Positions 1 to 11,029 are shown, counted from the first letter of the stretch. The stretch: DNA of 64,000 nt from Isoetes taiwanensis (GCA_021234155.1 JAJEKV010000003.1:23219569-23283568), one strand, 5' to 3'. The notes: generated by a model from the letters alone, not told the origin. Numbers and translations are program-made.

Positions 1-1256
1 CAAAACCCCTATGAACATTCTTTTTGTATCTCCATACAAGCTCGATGATTTCAGTCATAATCAGACAAATTCCATCAGGTCCATCAAGAGGAATATTTTC
101 ATAGCATTTGGTAACATCGGCAACAAAAACATCGTTAATTTTAGCAGGTAAATTACATACCACATCATAAACTGAATTGATTATCCAGGAAGCTTTTATT
201 CTGTTTTGCTGCCATAAATTCCCAGCGCTGCATTTGTCATAACAAATGCTAGGCCATACTTCAAGTAATAGATTCAGACCAGTAGCAATGATAGAAGCAA
301 CAACTGAAAAAATGGTATTGTGTGCGTTTGTAATCCATCTGTATTCCAATTTGTGAGCCTTAAAAATGCCAAGTAAATAGGGTAACGAGTCATTGGCACC
401 ATAAACATCCCCAAGTAAATCCAACAAGTCCATCTTTAACTGTGCTAGTAGCTCTTCCTGAGTAATTGAACATTTAAGGAAGTCCTTACTGTTCAACCTT
501 TTATCAGCTTCGGACCTGATATGAAAAGGACAAATGAAGGCAGGATTATTGGCAGCTTTGTCAATCCCGGACGTGTACAAGTTACTTCTTAACCAATCAA
601 GGTTTTTAACCACTTTTTCATCCTGGATCAAGAACTTTTTCCTGTTTTCCATATTACTATTAATGAAAAACTTTGCCAGCCATTTTGTCTCTTTTAACAG
701 GATCCTTTTACATTCCTCAATGGTTTCAGAGTCAAACTCGTCCAGTGCAAATCTATGTATGTTGAAGAACTGCTCCACAGTAATTATCATTTCAGATTTG
801 AATTGCTCCAAGGTGAAAGGTCGGTCAGGGATATAATTTAAGCCATGATCAAACCAATTTCTAAGGCCTTTAGAGTGTATAATGTTAAGGTCCATAGTTC
901 TGATATGTCCGATAAGTGGATCAACAAATTTCTTGAGCCTTGGGATAGAACATGGACATGGTGGTTCATTAGTTTCAGAAAATATAGTTTTTGGATTATA
1001 GCATAAATCCTTGAGATTGGAAGAGAATTTCCATCCAAAAGTAGTATCATTCCATATGTCATATCCAACTTCCCCGAAAAAACGACACAAGACAGTTTTA
1101 AAAGTGCTGCTGAATTCAATCTTATCAACCACTTTGGAAAAATAACAGAAATGAACAAATTTATTTTTGGAGTTTTCTCTAGAGACCTGAAGAGTGAGTC
1201 TTCCATCAACTCTTGTCGAGATATATCTTCTTTTAATCTGTTTGAAGCAATACATA
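1..1256 (-). CDS. Reverse transcriptase exon, Penelope-like (partial, runs off the left edge)
   Basis: Read on the minus strand from an AG acceptor at 1257-1258, the frame is open without a stop to base 1, about 418 codons. It begins with MYCFKQIKRRYISTRVDGRL. Near 990-850 there is a CPCSIP motif, then GHIRTMDLNIIHSKGLRNWF and GLNYIPDRP. This resembles the 'N-L-S ... G-L-N-F-x-P' block that precedes the RT core in Penelope-like elements. Further on come IFKAHKLEYRWITNA (a PK-x-HK-like RT block) and FVADVTKCYENIPLDG, an RT motif A with its catalytic Asp. The YxDD motif would lie beyond the window edge. RT identity is fairly secure. The Penelope assignment is inference from motif order; a related non-LTR or TERT-like RT is possible. 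Shorter ORFs in other frames here (for example 838-1326) are shadows. Confidence 0.6.
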
Positions 1257-1431
1257 CTAATGAGAAAAAACTGCCAGTAAAGATATCATTGGAACAAGTC
1301 CAAATATAGTATGGCACTGTGGCCATTTTAACAAAAAACAGTAGTATGCCATGCAGTCACATGTAAACAAAAGGTACTGAAAAGAACTGAAAGCATAAGA
1401 AAGCAGACCATTGAACTGGTGTAAAACCAGT

Positions 1432-2931
1432 TTACTGCATCAATCCTGTATCCTTGACGAAATTTGAGTTCCCAGACGTAGTACACTTTGCCAATTTTGG
1501 AGGCCTCAGAATTCCAGCTGTAATATTGTTCGGTATTGTCCTTTTCTTGTAGCTTGGAGCAAACCCCATGCTGCTGTTATCATGCAGGTGATCGATCAGG
1601 AATTTCTTTGACCGAATGGTCTTTTCAATGATATCCACAGCCCTGGACCTGCCAAATTCATTCTTAAGATTGAAATTTACATTTTCAGCAAGCTTGTGAG
1701 TCATCCGTATCATCAACTCTCTGATGGTGAGAAAACCAATGTAGGACAGCACGACACCCCTGACAGGTTCAGTGGCCAGAAAATTAGAGAGCAGGGCAAA
1801 CCTCATTTGCATTGTTTCATTGGGCCAAATTAATTCCAAATTGTTGGCCATAAACCATACCAAATGATCAAACCAAATAATGTTGTCTGGACACTTCTCA
1901 TCACAGATTTTATCACAATCACATTTAAAGAACGAGCAGTAGGTCCTGAAAATCCTCATAAGATAGAAACTATTTCTCTTCTCCTCAATCTTCGCCATGT
2001 GGCCTTTCTGTCCAATATAAAACGCTGTGCCAATCTGACAGGTTCTATTAAGCAAGCTGAGGTCAAAAGGTAGCTTCAAATCAACCTTCCTGATATGCTT
2101 TGTAAAGGATATTGCATCAGCTTCAGCTTTAGCCACTTCCTCATTTTTCAGTCTGGCAAGTAAGATAAACGACTCCTTGCTGATCGGGGCTATAATTCCC
2201 AGATTTTTGCTGCTCCAAAGTGACTGCCCAAACTGTTCCCCATGGATCTCGATATTACGGTTAGACATAACTGGAAATGCTCCACAATTGAAGAAGTTAA
2301 GCTCTTTAATACTGTATTCAGCCAACAAATCATCCAGAATATAATCTTCTTCAAGGTCAGCAGCCTCATTATCAACAACAGCATTATCCAGTCCATCCAT
2401 GTCAAATAAGCAATTATCCAGAGCAGGGGGTTCAGCAGCTATATTTTCAGATTTACTTTTGTCATTCTTGACAAAAGTCAAAGGTTTGATATTGCATTGA
2501 GACTCAAGGACAGTAAGGCCTTTAATGAAAGCCAGCAGGTTTTTTGCATCATTTTTGTCTTCAGTCATATGAAAATCAGGCAGCCTATTGTAAGCATCCA
2601 TAATCAGGCCTTGACATACTTCAAAGCTAGCTTTTTTGAAACCCGAGACTAGTTCCAGCATTCTATTGAACCCTGAGAAGAGAATAACTGAAATTTCACC
2701 TTCAAATAGAGAGCGCTCCTTCCGTAGGAATACATTGTGAATCTCTTGATTTCTAATACAGGCCAGTACTGTTTGAACAGCTTTGTTAGGCGCTACAATT
2801 CCTGCAGCAGCATATCCGAAATTTGCAAGGTCTGGATACCAGTCTGGTCTATTCCCAAAAACATTCTGATTATTCACTTGTTGAGCATTTCCAGATATGT
2901 TGAAGATTTGGCGTAATCCCTCATTACCTTC
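1432..2931 (-). CDS. Middle exon of the same RT gene; cysteine-containing protein of unknown function
   Basis: This is an open frame of about 500 codons with an AG acceptor just upstream (2932-2933) and the first exon codons reading EGNEGLRQIFN. No known domain is recognised. About two thirds along is a cysteine cluster, CSFFKCDCDKICDEKC, that could bind zinc. An acidic stretch (EEDYILDDLL) lies before it. Joining the upstream exon that ends at 5247 keeps the frame (..IQPNQ then EGNEG..). The frame ends with a TAA at 1432. A GT inside the last 60 bases (near 1,485, reading ..PPKLA) would join in phase to the RT exon, so the TAA may be intronic. I infer one gene because frame, strand and splice phases fit; a transcript has not been seen. 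Confidence 0.55.
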   Translation of the reverse strand, partial: EGNEGLRQIFNISGNAQQVNNQNVFGNRPDWYPDLANFGYAAAGIVAPNKAVQTVLACIRNQEIHNVFLRKERSLFEGEISVILFSGFNRMLELVSGFKKASFEVCQGLIMDAYNRLPDFHMTEDKNDAKNLLAFIKGLTVLESQCNIKPLTFVKNDKSKSENIAAEPPALDNCLFDMDGLDNAVVDNEAADLEEDYILDDLLAEYSIKELNFFNCGAFPVMSNRNIEIHGEQFGQSLWSSKNLGIIAPISKESFILLARLKNEEVAKAEADAISFTKHIRKVDLKLPFDLSLLNRTCQIGTAFYIGQKGHMAKIEEKRNSFYLMRIFRTYCSFFKCDCDKICDEKCPDNIIWFDHLVWFMANNLELIWPNETMQMRFALLSNFLATEPVRGVVLSYIGFLTIRELMIRMTHKLAENVNFNLKNEFGRSRAVDIIEKTIRSKKFLIDHLHDNSSMGFAPSYKKRTIPNNITAGILRPPKLAKCTTSGNSNFVKDTGLMQ

Positions 2932-5246
2932 CTGAAGACACAGCAAGTTTAGCATAGTAAAAGGAATAAATCATATGAAACAAAACCCATGTTATCTCTA
3001 AGACCCACTCCGGTAAAACCAGAGATCTGAAATAGGGTATATATACTAAACTGAACAAATCCTTGTGACTTGTCAAGTCATCCAAATCTTTAACAAGATT
3101 GGACTTATCAGACCCCAAAAGGGGAGGCCTTAGAGATTTCCAAAATATCCTAAGAAAAATCAAAAAACCAGAACTGATTACAACCTAGGGTTGCTTCTGA
3201 AGAACCACATAAGAGCCAGTAAAAAGTAAAGGAGGGCAAAGCCCCATATAAGACAAAATTTAACTATGTTTCATAAGGAGAATATAACAACAATCAAAAA
3301 AGCAAATTGTTCTATTAAAATAGCCCTAACATTCTAAAATATCAAAACTGATTACAACCTAGGGTTGTTTCAATAATCCTAAACTGTTGTTTCAGCCAAG
3401 CACCAGTAGACAGTAAAGGAGAATGGGCCCAATACTAGACAGGACTTAAATATGTTTTAAAGGAAAATTACATAAGGAAAATAGATACCAGTAACCCATA
3501 AACTGATTTCATTTAAAATGAGCCAAAAAACTTTAGAGTACATAAACATATAAGTGAAAGAATACCATTTGTTTTGCTGTCAAAAAATCCCGAAAATAAC
3601 CAGGTAAGATATCTTACCATATAGCTTTTAAATAACACTATAATATTTGTTCATATCCGCAAGCATGCAGAATGCCTAAAAAACCACAAGACAAGGGAGA
3701 AGGAGTTCGGTTACCTGCAGCAAAAATGCACTTGTTAGCCTAAGAAGGGTAAAAATGCATATGCTAGCAGGTAAGCTATGAACAACCTTGGCCTTTCGGC
3801 CCTTTACCCTCAGATTCAAATAGAATTTCATAATCAATAATAAGAACAAAGGAGCTAAAGTACATGAGAAACAAATTAACCTAGGTAGCCGAAGCAAAAA
3901 ATTCAGTATGATTCCAAGAAGAAGCTTAAGGTGCAACAAAAGCCAAAACAAAGGCCTCAGATCAAAAGGTTGCATAAAGATTGGATAAAACAGCAATTGT
4001 ATATAACGGAACATGGCAGGATTAAAAAACAGGAGCATGGTTAATCCCCTCAAAGAGGCTAAAGGAGACAGGCTTGTACCAGATCTACATAAACTACCTT
4101 ACCAGCAGTGACATCTATTGACACAATAAATATTGGATAAACAGACCAAGAACCAAGTTAAAAGATTTTATGGGAATAACCCAAAATCCAGAGATCAGAC
4201 TTGTTAAAGTAAAACTGTCAATTATGGCTAAAATAACAAGAATACAGGGTACAAATTGGAGGTCGCATCCAAGATTTAAAGGGTTCACAAAGTATGACCA
4301 CATAATCCTATTATTATACAACCAAAGTACATGGTGGAACAAGATTAACAGAAGCGAAATTAAAAGCACAGAACTACTAGGATCATCCAAACAAACAGGT
4401 AACACAGACCCAACTATGTAAAAATGTAACATAATATCTGCAAAATAAATGATTAAACCCTTTACTAGACAAACCAGAAAATGCTGCCAATAGTATCAAG
4501 AAACGGCTCATGGTATGGCAAAAGAACAAGAGAATATTTACAGTATGAATTTGCAAACAATATTGGCAGCAGGGAAATGTAATAACAGCCAATAAATGGT
4601 GTTGAAAGCACTGATAGTAAATGAATTAAAACAGAGATAGTGTAAAAACAGCTATAGTTAGGGGATCCAGGGTTCAGAAAGCTAGAGCTAAAACGTGCAG
4701 ATCCAAAGGTTAGAATATTTTCCTAAATAACAGAATGTGAGACATAGAAAGAAAGAAAGCCAAGGGCCGGAAACAAGAATAATCATGGTATAGGCAGGAT
4801 TAATTATCTGAGCTGGACATGATAAAGATTGGGTGCAGGAAAAAATTAAAAACCCGGACTAGTAAAACCTTACACATCAGAAAAGAAATTATAGAGTAAA
4901 TTGAGGCCAAAGGACGGTTAATAGCAGAAATTGCACTAACCACAAATTTGTTTGAGCAACACACCATATACCTTAGATTATCCAGGTTAGCAGCTAGCAA
5001 ATAAGAAAAGATCCTAAACACAAACAAAACCTCGGCCAGCTTCACCAAACCTCAGATAACATAGGATAAACCACAAACAAATTATACTAGCATCGAGTAT
5101 TAACAAAGTAAAGGACAATTATAGATAAATGCTCAAGAACAAATTCCAGACTGAATACTACAGGTCTATTAACCAGACAAAACCCCAACATCTCAAAAAC
5201 ACAAGTATAAGAGAAGTAATGCATCAAAATTAATCTGAGGGAAAAC
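2932..5246 (-). other. Intron of the RT gene
   Basis: This 2,315-bp AT-rich stretch has no coding signal on the minus strand and lies between a CAG|GT donor and a CTTCAG acceptor that join in frame. It holds the tandem duplication described at 3176-3470. Nothing else stands out. Confidence 0.5.
3176..3470. repeat. Degenerate two-copy tandem repeat inside the intron
   Basis: The motif GATTACAACCTAGGGTTG occurs at about 3176 and again at about 3350. In both copies it is followed by similar AGTAAAGGAG, a run ending near GACAAAATTTAACTATGTT or GACTTAAATATGTT, and an AAGG-rich end. The period is about 175 bp and identity is moderate. Confidence 0.6.
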
Positions 5247-5561
5247 CTGATTAGGCTGGATCTCCAGTTCTTCAGGTTCAACATCCTCTTCTGATTCAGA
5301 GAGAGGAACTACATCCACGTTGCTGGCAGAAACCTCCAGCCCTTTGGCTAATTTTCCAGCAGATCCCTGTCCTGGTATGAACTTCTTTATGCCAAGATCA
5401 TTCCTATCTTTGTTAGGATCAAGCCCATGTTGCTTGCAGAGCTCAAGCAATTGGGATTTAGATGGTTGAGAAACACTGTGCTCCAGACCATTTCTCCTGA
5501 GAAAATCAATCAGTTTCGCCCTAGTGTGGCCCTTGTTAGGGGCACCTTCCGTCCGCGTCAT
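5247..5561 (-). CDS. SAP-like N-terminal exon of the RT gene
   Basis: From an ATG at 5561-5559 the frame reads MTRTEGAPNKGHTRAKLIDF and onward. A helix-turn-helix pattern typical of SAP DNA-binding domains follows (AKLIDFLRRNGL ... QLLELCKQHGL). Next are a basic KKFIPGQGSAGK stretch and an acidic ESEEDVEPEELE tail. A CAG|GT donor at 5247/5246 splices in frame over a 2,315-bp intron to the exon at 2931. The frame is open upstream to 5765, so an earlier start is possible. SAP domains bind AT-rich or scaffold DNA; in this gene that would be a targeting module, which is inference. If the small leader exon at 5772-5860 belongs here, its splice phase does not fit any acceptor I found. Confidence 0.5.
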
Positions 5562-5771
5562 AGCATGAATTGTAAAAACTGAGCTCCAGGGTATAAGTAC
5601 TGTCAGCAAAGCCAGATTAAAAATTGCTTTGAAGTTCATTAAACTAGAAATTAGTCTAAACCATATTAGCTTACAAGAAGCGTCAGGGTCGGAATGCCAG
5701 ATAGGAATGCATGTAACTACCAGCTCCATGTGAAATATAATAGAATCTGTTAAACGTCCAGCCATATATAC

Positions 5772-5860
5772 AAGTCGGTGATTAAGGCACGATTGCTTGT
5801 AGCCGTGATCAGATTGAGGTCGTGAGCAGCCCGTGGGAAGCCGACTCCACTCCCAGCCAT
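5772..5860 (-). CDS. Candidate first coding exon with telo-box-like leader
   Basis: The minus strand reads AAACCCTAGCG and then ATG at 5860-5858, followed by 29 codons starting MAGSGVGFPRAAHDLNL and a GT at 5771-5770. An AAACCCTA box just before the start is common in plant 5' leaders. Codon use and position upstream of the SAP exon suggest the true N-terminus of the RT gene. The phase left by this donor (2 nt) does not match the acceptors visible before 5561, so either the junction lies elsewhere or a base is wrong. Confidence 0.3.
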
Positions 5861-6418
5861 CGCTAGGGTTTTCGGGAAACTTAGGTTAGGTAACAAGTGA
5901 AAAAAATCGTCCATAAAGGAAAATTAGAAAAACCAACCTACTATAACATTAGGGTATTAATGAAAACATGAATTAAACATTCGACCATCACTATATGGAC
6001 AAGGCAAAGGATACAAAAACAAGTCATGTAACAATTCCTATGGACTTTGCAATGAATGCCATCCACGTCACATAATATAAGGTAAAACCCATGTAAGTAT
6101 GTTTGCCAACAATTAGCCCAATGGGTCATAATATTAGATGTCAGGAATCCATGAAACCAGTATTATATAAGAAGTGAAAACAAAGTATAAGAGTCAAAGA
6201 AATATACAATGTTCAGAGCGAAAAAACTTCCTTAATGACAACATTGTTACCATTTAAGAACAAAGCCAAAAGAGTGCCAGAACCAAATGTCCGAGCCTGC
6301 ATGGGGTATCAAAACTGGAGAGAGATTATTCAATTAACAGAGCAAGTTGGCTTCCCAACCAAGGGCCCATGCCCAGAGTAATACTGTAAGTTAACCAAGA
6401 ACTCAACAAATACTTCGT
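5861..6418. other. Upstream flank of the minus-strand RT gene
   Basis: No coding signal is seen on either strand. The AAACCCTAG box lies at 5861-5870. The rest is AT-rich and probably holds the promoter of the leftward gene; no clear TATA box was chosen. Confidence 0.3.
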
Positions 6419-6423
6419 ATATA

Positions 6424-6514
<91 letters not shown>
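6419..6514. repeat. (TA)n microsatellite
   Basis: About 96 bases of near-perfect AT dinucleotide repeat with a single G interruption near 6430. An open frame across it (poly Tyr-Ile) is an artefact of the repeat. Confidence 0.95.
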
Positions 6515-6517
<3 letters not shown>

Positions 6518-6658
6518 TTAATGTTTTAGAAAATAAAATTATGGTCATTTCGAGGTAATTATTCGTATCCTACTAAATCATTACGATTAAGATACTAATG
6601 GTACGAAATCCTAAAATCGTAGCCTACGAAATTAATTTCACGTCAGCCTTTATAGGCT

Positions 6659-7199
6659 ATGGTCGTGAGGGAGAAGCATCGTCCAATTCTCCCAAACAGA
6701 ATGTCGAAGCGCTGCCGCTCTCCTTCCCACTCTGCTTCCCCTTCCCCTGGCCCTTCCAAGCACCAGGCCTTGCTTTCCATACCATTGGCACATATCCTCG
6801 CCAGTTATGGCATAGGATCTTGGACAATTCCTTTGCAGGAGCCCGATGTTGAAACCAATTCTGTCGCCAATTCTTTTGAGAGCCCCAAGCAGCATGATGA
6901 GTACAGCAGCTCCTCTTCTGAAAGCTCTGAAGAATCTCTTTCTGAGCTTTCAGAAGAGGTGGATTCCTCCAATTTCGATTCCTCTGACATGGATTCTTTC
7001 GAGGAGCAGATTGATTCAGAAGATAACAACTGGAGCGAACACGAGACCAGCGAAGAAGAAGACCCGGACGAAGAAGAAGAAGAAATATTTTTGGAATTTC
7101 AAAATTGGCTGGAGAGTAAGTAGCATGCAATTTCAATTTTTGCTTTCTTTTATTGCAGGCTTTCTAACTTTCTGAACTTTTCTTACAGATGAAGCTTGA
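6659..7199 (+). CDS. Small acidic Ser/Glu-rich protein, two exons, unknown function
   Basis: Exon 1 runs from ATG 6659 (or the in-frame ATG 6701, MSKRCRSPSHSASPSPGPSK) to a donor GA|GTAAGT at 7115/7116. After a 73-bp intron, an acceptor TTCTTACAG at 7188 leads to a four-codon second exon ending LENEA-stop at 7199. The protein is about 155 residues: a basic Ser/Pro head, a short hydrophobic middle (ALLSIPLAHILASYGIGSW), then a Ser/Glu/Asp-rich tail with EEDPDEEEEEIF. It may be an intrinsically disordered nuclear protein; this is inference from composition. It is convergent with the transposase-like gene at 7864-10800 and could be its partner, but nothing proves this. No frame damage is seen. 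Confidence 0.6.
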
Positions 7200-7255
7200 A
7201 GTCCCGGCAGCTCAGGAAGCCACCTTTTGGTTTTTTGTTTCTTTTGATCAAGTTC

Positions 7256-7735
7256 AGAAACAGGCCTTTTGTGCAATTTTTTTTAAAAACAAATGCTATA
7301 GGCCTTAGTGCCTTTCTTTGTAATGGCCTTAGTGCCTTTCTTTGATCTCACCCTTCTGTGAAACAGGCCTTAGTGCCTTTGAAATGTAATGGCTGTGCCG
7401 ACCCCTGTAACACAGGCCTTAGTGCCTTTTGTAATATATGATGGCCTTGTGCCTTTTTGAAGTATTCTGGTATTGTTTTCTGTTTTAATCAATTGGTTTT
7501 GTAATACCTTTTTATTATGCCTTCAGTTTAATCCAGGCCTTGTGCCTTTTGTTTAATCCAGGCCTTAGTGCCTTTTGTTGTAATGGCCTTGTGCCGACTG
7601 TAATCCAGGCCTTGTGCCTTCTGTAATCCGGGCCTTAGTGCCTTCTTTAATATGGATGATGGCCTTGTGCCTTTCTATAAATTTGTGGTTTTGTTATACC
7701 TTGTGCCTTGTGTAAATTTGTGCCTTGTGTCTTTT
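7256..7735 (+). repeat. GGCCTTAGTGCC dispersed short repeat downstream of the acidic gene
   Basis: About fourteen copies of GGCCTTAGTGCCTTT or its short form GGCCTTGTGCCTTT occur within 480 bp, at irregular 20-60 bp spacing. Examples start near 7303, 7325, 7366, 7415, 7443, 7561, 7608, 7631 and 7662. It probably lies in the 3' UTR of the acidic gene and ends before the convergent transposase gene. GGC and GCC at the ends of each unit allow only a weak 3-bp stem. Confidence 0.85.
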
Positions 7736-7863
7736 TCTAATTCTGTTTTACCTTGGAATTCATTCAACATTCGAATACAAAATTCTGTAACTGAACCATA
7801 AAAAATGAGAATGCAAAATACAAAAACTTCTTTATATTTATAAAAGTACCTATACAGTACCCT

Positions 7864-10800
7864 TTATACAATTGCTCTTTCCACTATTCCAACAACGTGG
7901 GAAGCCTCTCTAGAATATCTTGTTCTGCTTTGACACTTAGAGTGTAAACCACTCCCCGCTTTAACAATGTGCTTTGCTTGAACCAACCTGACTTTGTTCT
8001 TTGCAACTTGAGTGGCATAAACAATTGCTTTATTTCCTCTACAAAACTTGTAGCTGGATTTACAATTCACCAACTTCTCATAGTATGTCCCTTCTATGAC
8101 CTCATCCCCTTTCACAAACTCCTGCCCTTGCATATCTACAAAGTCTTCTAACACCAAGTACTTAGTTTTGGTACATAGGATAAGGTAGAATTTCACATTC
8201 TCGTGATTGTTATTTGGAGCCACCACTGCAAAGACATCACCTATAGATACTTGCATGCTACATAAGTCAGTGCTGCCAATATATGCTTCTTTTCCTTCAT
8301 CATGTACTTCTTCTTCAATAATAGCTTTGATGGGCTGTACCACAACTAGTTCAAACTTCTTAGTATATGATACATTGGGGCAAGATTCCCAATTCAAATC
8401 TAAACAATATGTGCAAAAGCAAGAGAGGTTTCTGACCTGTAAATGTGTCATGTGATTTGAACACCCATGGGAACAATGAAGGTTTCTAGATCCTTCAATA
8501 GGACGTGCTTCCCACTGTTTTTTTCTGTCCACTTGTCCTATTTCAACCTCCTAAAAAGTTCTACTTACAGTTTGAATCTTCTTTTTATATGTTGTGGTGT
8601 CTTCTTTGTTGATATGTCTTGCTTTTAGCCATTCCACCACCTCGTGTGCATTGGTCATCTTGCTGCCCTTCAACTGTGCTGCTCTCAAAGCCCTCTTTAT
8701 TACTGCTCCTACACCATCATGTTCTCCCTTCCCATGGCCAGAGCACCAAAAGTTCCACATCATGTCTAAACCTGTTAAAGATTTGAATCTAGCATCAAAG
8801 TAAAATGACTTTTTACCTTTGAATTGTGAGGATGCACCATCTAAGAAGACATAATGCTTCTTCAAAGTAATTTCCTTCTCTTGCATCCAATGATTGTGTA
8901 AGAGAAAGCAATGCTGCACAAACAAAGAATCATGTTTTCCGTCATCAGATATATAAAAATGCTCTTCCTTGATCATTTCTTGTATCTCAGGATCCCTTTT
9001 ATATGTGAGGTGCACAAGAATAGTGATCTGCTCATTATGCCAATGCTTGGACTGGACTTCATTCTGCTCCTTGAAAGAGTAATTCTCTGCAAAGTCAACC
9101 ACTGATACAATAGTATCATCAGCAAACCTGTTCAGTAGTTGTCTAAACATGGCTTGATACCATTTATACCTGAAATTATGTGTCACAAACTCCTTTGCTT
9201 TAGATCTGAAGGTTTCCATCAAAACATTGGGTGAAGTCTCTAAATATTGATGCTCAATTTTTTTTTTGGGTTTGCCATTTTTATCCTTACCAATTTCAAT
9301 GTAGTCTGTGTTCTCCCAAGTGATTTTTGAGGTACTGTCCTTTGTTTCTTCTTTTGGACACCTTTCCATTTTGTCCACACCACATTTGCTGCAGGTTCCT
9401 GACAAGCATGCTTCATTGTGCCACTCCTCACCTTCAGACTTTGGGCAAACCATGCTTCTCCACATGTCACTGTTAGACTGCCAAACATGTCTTGCTGCAT
9501 TGCACCCTACTTGGCTTGCCGTGTGGTCACATATCTTGCACTCACAGGTGCAATTTGCACCATGCACCATGGACTTTTTCCTCATGTTCTTCACTCCTTC
9601 CCTCAACATTGACATCCTCTCATGATAGACGCAACAACAGGTATTGAATTTAGATAGCTTTACAACAAAGTAAGGCTTTAATTTCTCGAATGCTCTCTGC
9701 TTAATTTGAACATCTGGATTGTCTTGCTTGAAACTAGTGAAGAATTCTGTCTGCAAAATACAACATAACCCTTAACAAACCAAACCACTAACCAGTGCTA
9801 GGACATTGAGATGAAAGCATTGCTAATCTGTAGTGGTAGGTGGTGCTTCACTAACTACAGATTAAGTTTAGTGCTAACATTGACAAAATTACTAACAGTG
9901 GAACAACATTAACGAAATTAGTAATATTAGCACTGCCATTTACAAAATCACTAACAGTGGCACTAACATCACCACAATTACTAAACATGGCACCAACATT
10001 ATAAAGGTGAGAAACCTTAGCACTATATCAAAAAATGATCCATTATCAACCATCAATAGCACTAAGACTTGTTACCACGAGAAGAACGTGCAGATTAATT
10101 CCATTAGCAGATCATATTAGAATCAATACTTCAAAACTTATAAAAAATATTAGTATTAGTAAACGTGAAAAAGACTTAGTAAAAAACTGATCTACAGATA
10201 GTATACCTGGCTCACATCAAGGTAATGTGTTGGATGCTTAGGATGTTTTCCTCTACCAGATCTGACGTCCTTGAAGTTAGGTGAAACTCTGGTGTAGTTT
10301 GTCCAATAATCCACAACTTTTTCAATCACTTCTTGGCTCAGGGAATCCTTTCTCTTCTTCCTTCCCCCAAGAGCCCACAATGCGTTTTTATTACTAATTG
10401 CAACACGGTGCTTCTTAGCTCTGGAACAATTCCTTGGATGAATTCCTAAAGCCTTGGCAGCTAATCTTTTGCTTTCATGCCATGACTAATGCTGCTAATT
10501 TGTCATTGGACTCCACTCCTTTCACATGCTGTATGGTTTCTTGGATGCTACCGACAATTTCACTGTGAACAATTTTTTCCTTATCAGACACTGCAACCTG
10601 CATAACTTTGCTGTTCTCCCCAGACTTCTTTCTTCTGGTCTGTAGACATCGAACCTGTCAAATCCAAAAACGTTTTCGTGATTATGGAGGTTGCATGTTG
10701 CAATTGCTTTTTTGAGTGCTCAATACTCCAATCTAAATTTTCATTTGACAATTGTTGCCTCATCTTGCTTGCTCTTTGCCGTTACTTCTGCAAACGCCAT
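7864..10800 (-). pseudogene. DDE-transposase-like gene, three exons, one in-frame stop and one frameshift
   Basis: The predicted structure is exon 1 at 10800-10786 (MAFAE), exon 2 at 10654-10207 and exon 3 at 9750-7864, with GT/AG ends and matching phases at both introns. Exon 2 holds a basic segment (KRLAAKALGIHPRNCSRAKK, then ALGGRKKRK). Exon 3 has a CCCVYHERM / CTCECKICDH cysteine block, then VVDFAENY, FLDGASSQFKGK and GHGKGEHDG. These are spaced as the D, D and E of a DDE nuclease fold. The C-terminal third (below 8550) is another cysteine/histidine block (HCSHGCSNH, CFCTYC). A frameshift near 10,477-10,490 splits exon 2, and a TAG at 8551-8553 splits an otherwise continuous 631-codon frame. 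I do not recognise a named transposase superfamily; similar proteins exist in animals and non-flowering plants as far as I recall. Confidence 0.6.
9751..10206 (-). repeat. Intron 2 of the transposase-like gene with short internal repeats
   Basis: The intron is 456 bp with clean donor (CAG|GTATAC) and acceptor (TTTTGCAG) ends. Between 9,850 and 10,010 it repeats a roughly 35-bp degenerate unit around 'CACTAACATT', 'ACAAAATTACTAACAGTGG' and 'GCACTAACATCACC'. Confidence 0.5.
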
Positions 10801-11029
10801 TTCCGCCTCCTGTCTTCGTCATTAGTCATTGGATCACAAGAAGCCTGAACGAAAAATGGATGGAAAGAAAGAAACGAGCTCTCTCTCCCTCGAGAAAGGG
10901 GGAATCAACCACCTCCCGATATTCTCGTTAATTTTGAATTTCCCTCTTCCCATAATACTAAAAAATAGTGCTAATTTGGGTGGACAAAAAGACACTAAAA
11001 ATGAGACATTGTAACATGCGAGGACCCGT
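10801..11029. other. Upstream flank of the transposase-like gene
   Basis: This contains the presumed leader and promoter of the leftward gene. A short plus-strand frame at 10829-11014 has no recognisable features. No TATA box was assigned. Confidence 0.25.

Noticed and set aside
1-1256. Plant pararetrovirus (caulimovirid) RT
   Set aside because: No coat, movement-protein or aspartic-protease motifs nearby, and the CPCSIP / GLNYIP blocks do not belong to that family.
838-1326. 162-codon minus-strand ORF
   Set aside because: A different minus-strand frame over the same bases carries the RT-related motifs and stays open to base 1; this ORF is its shadow.
6330-6548. Poly Tyr-Ile ORF
   Set aside because: Translation of the TA microsatellite.
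6657-7136. 159-codon minus-strand ORF opposite the acidic gene
   Set aside because: The plus strand has splice sites and a coherent acidic protein; the minus frame is its mirror.
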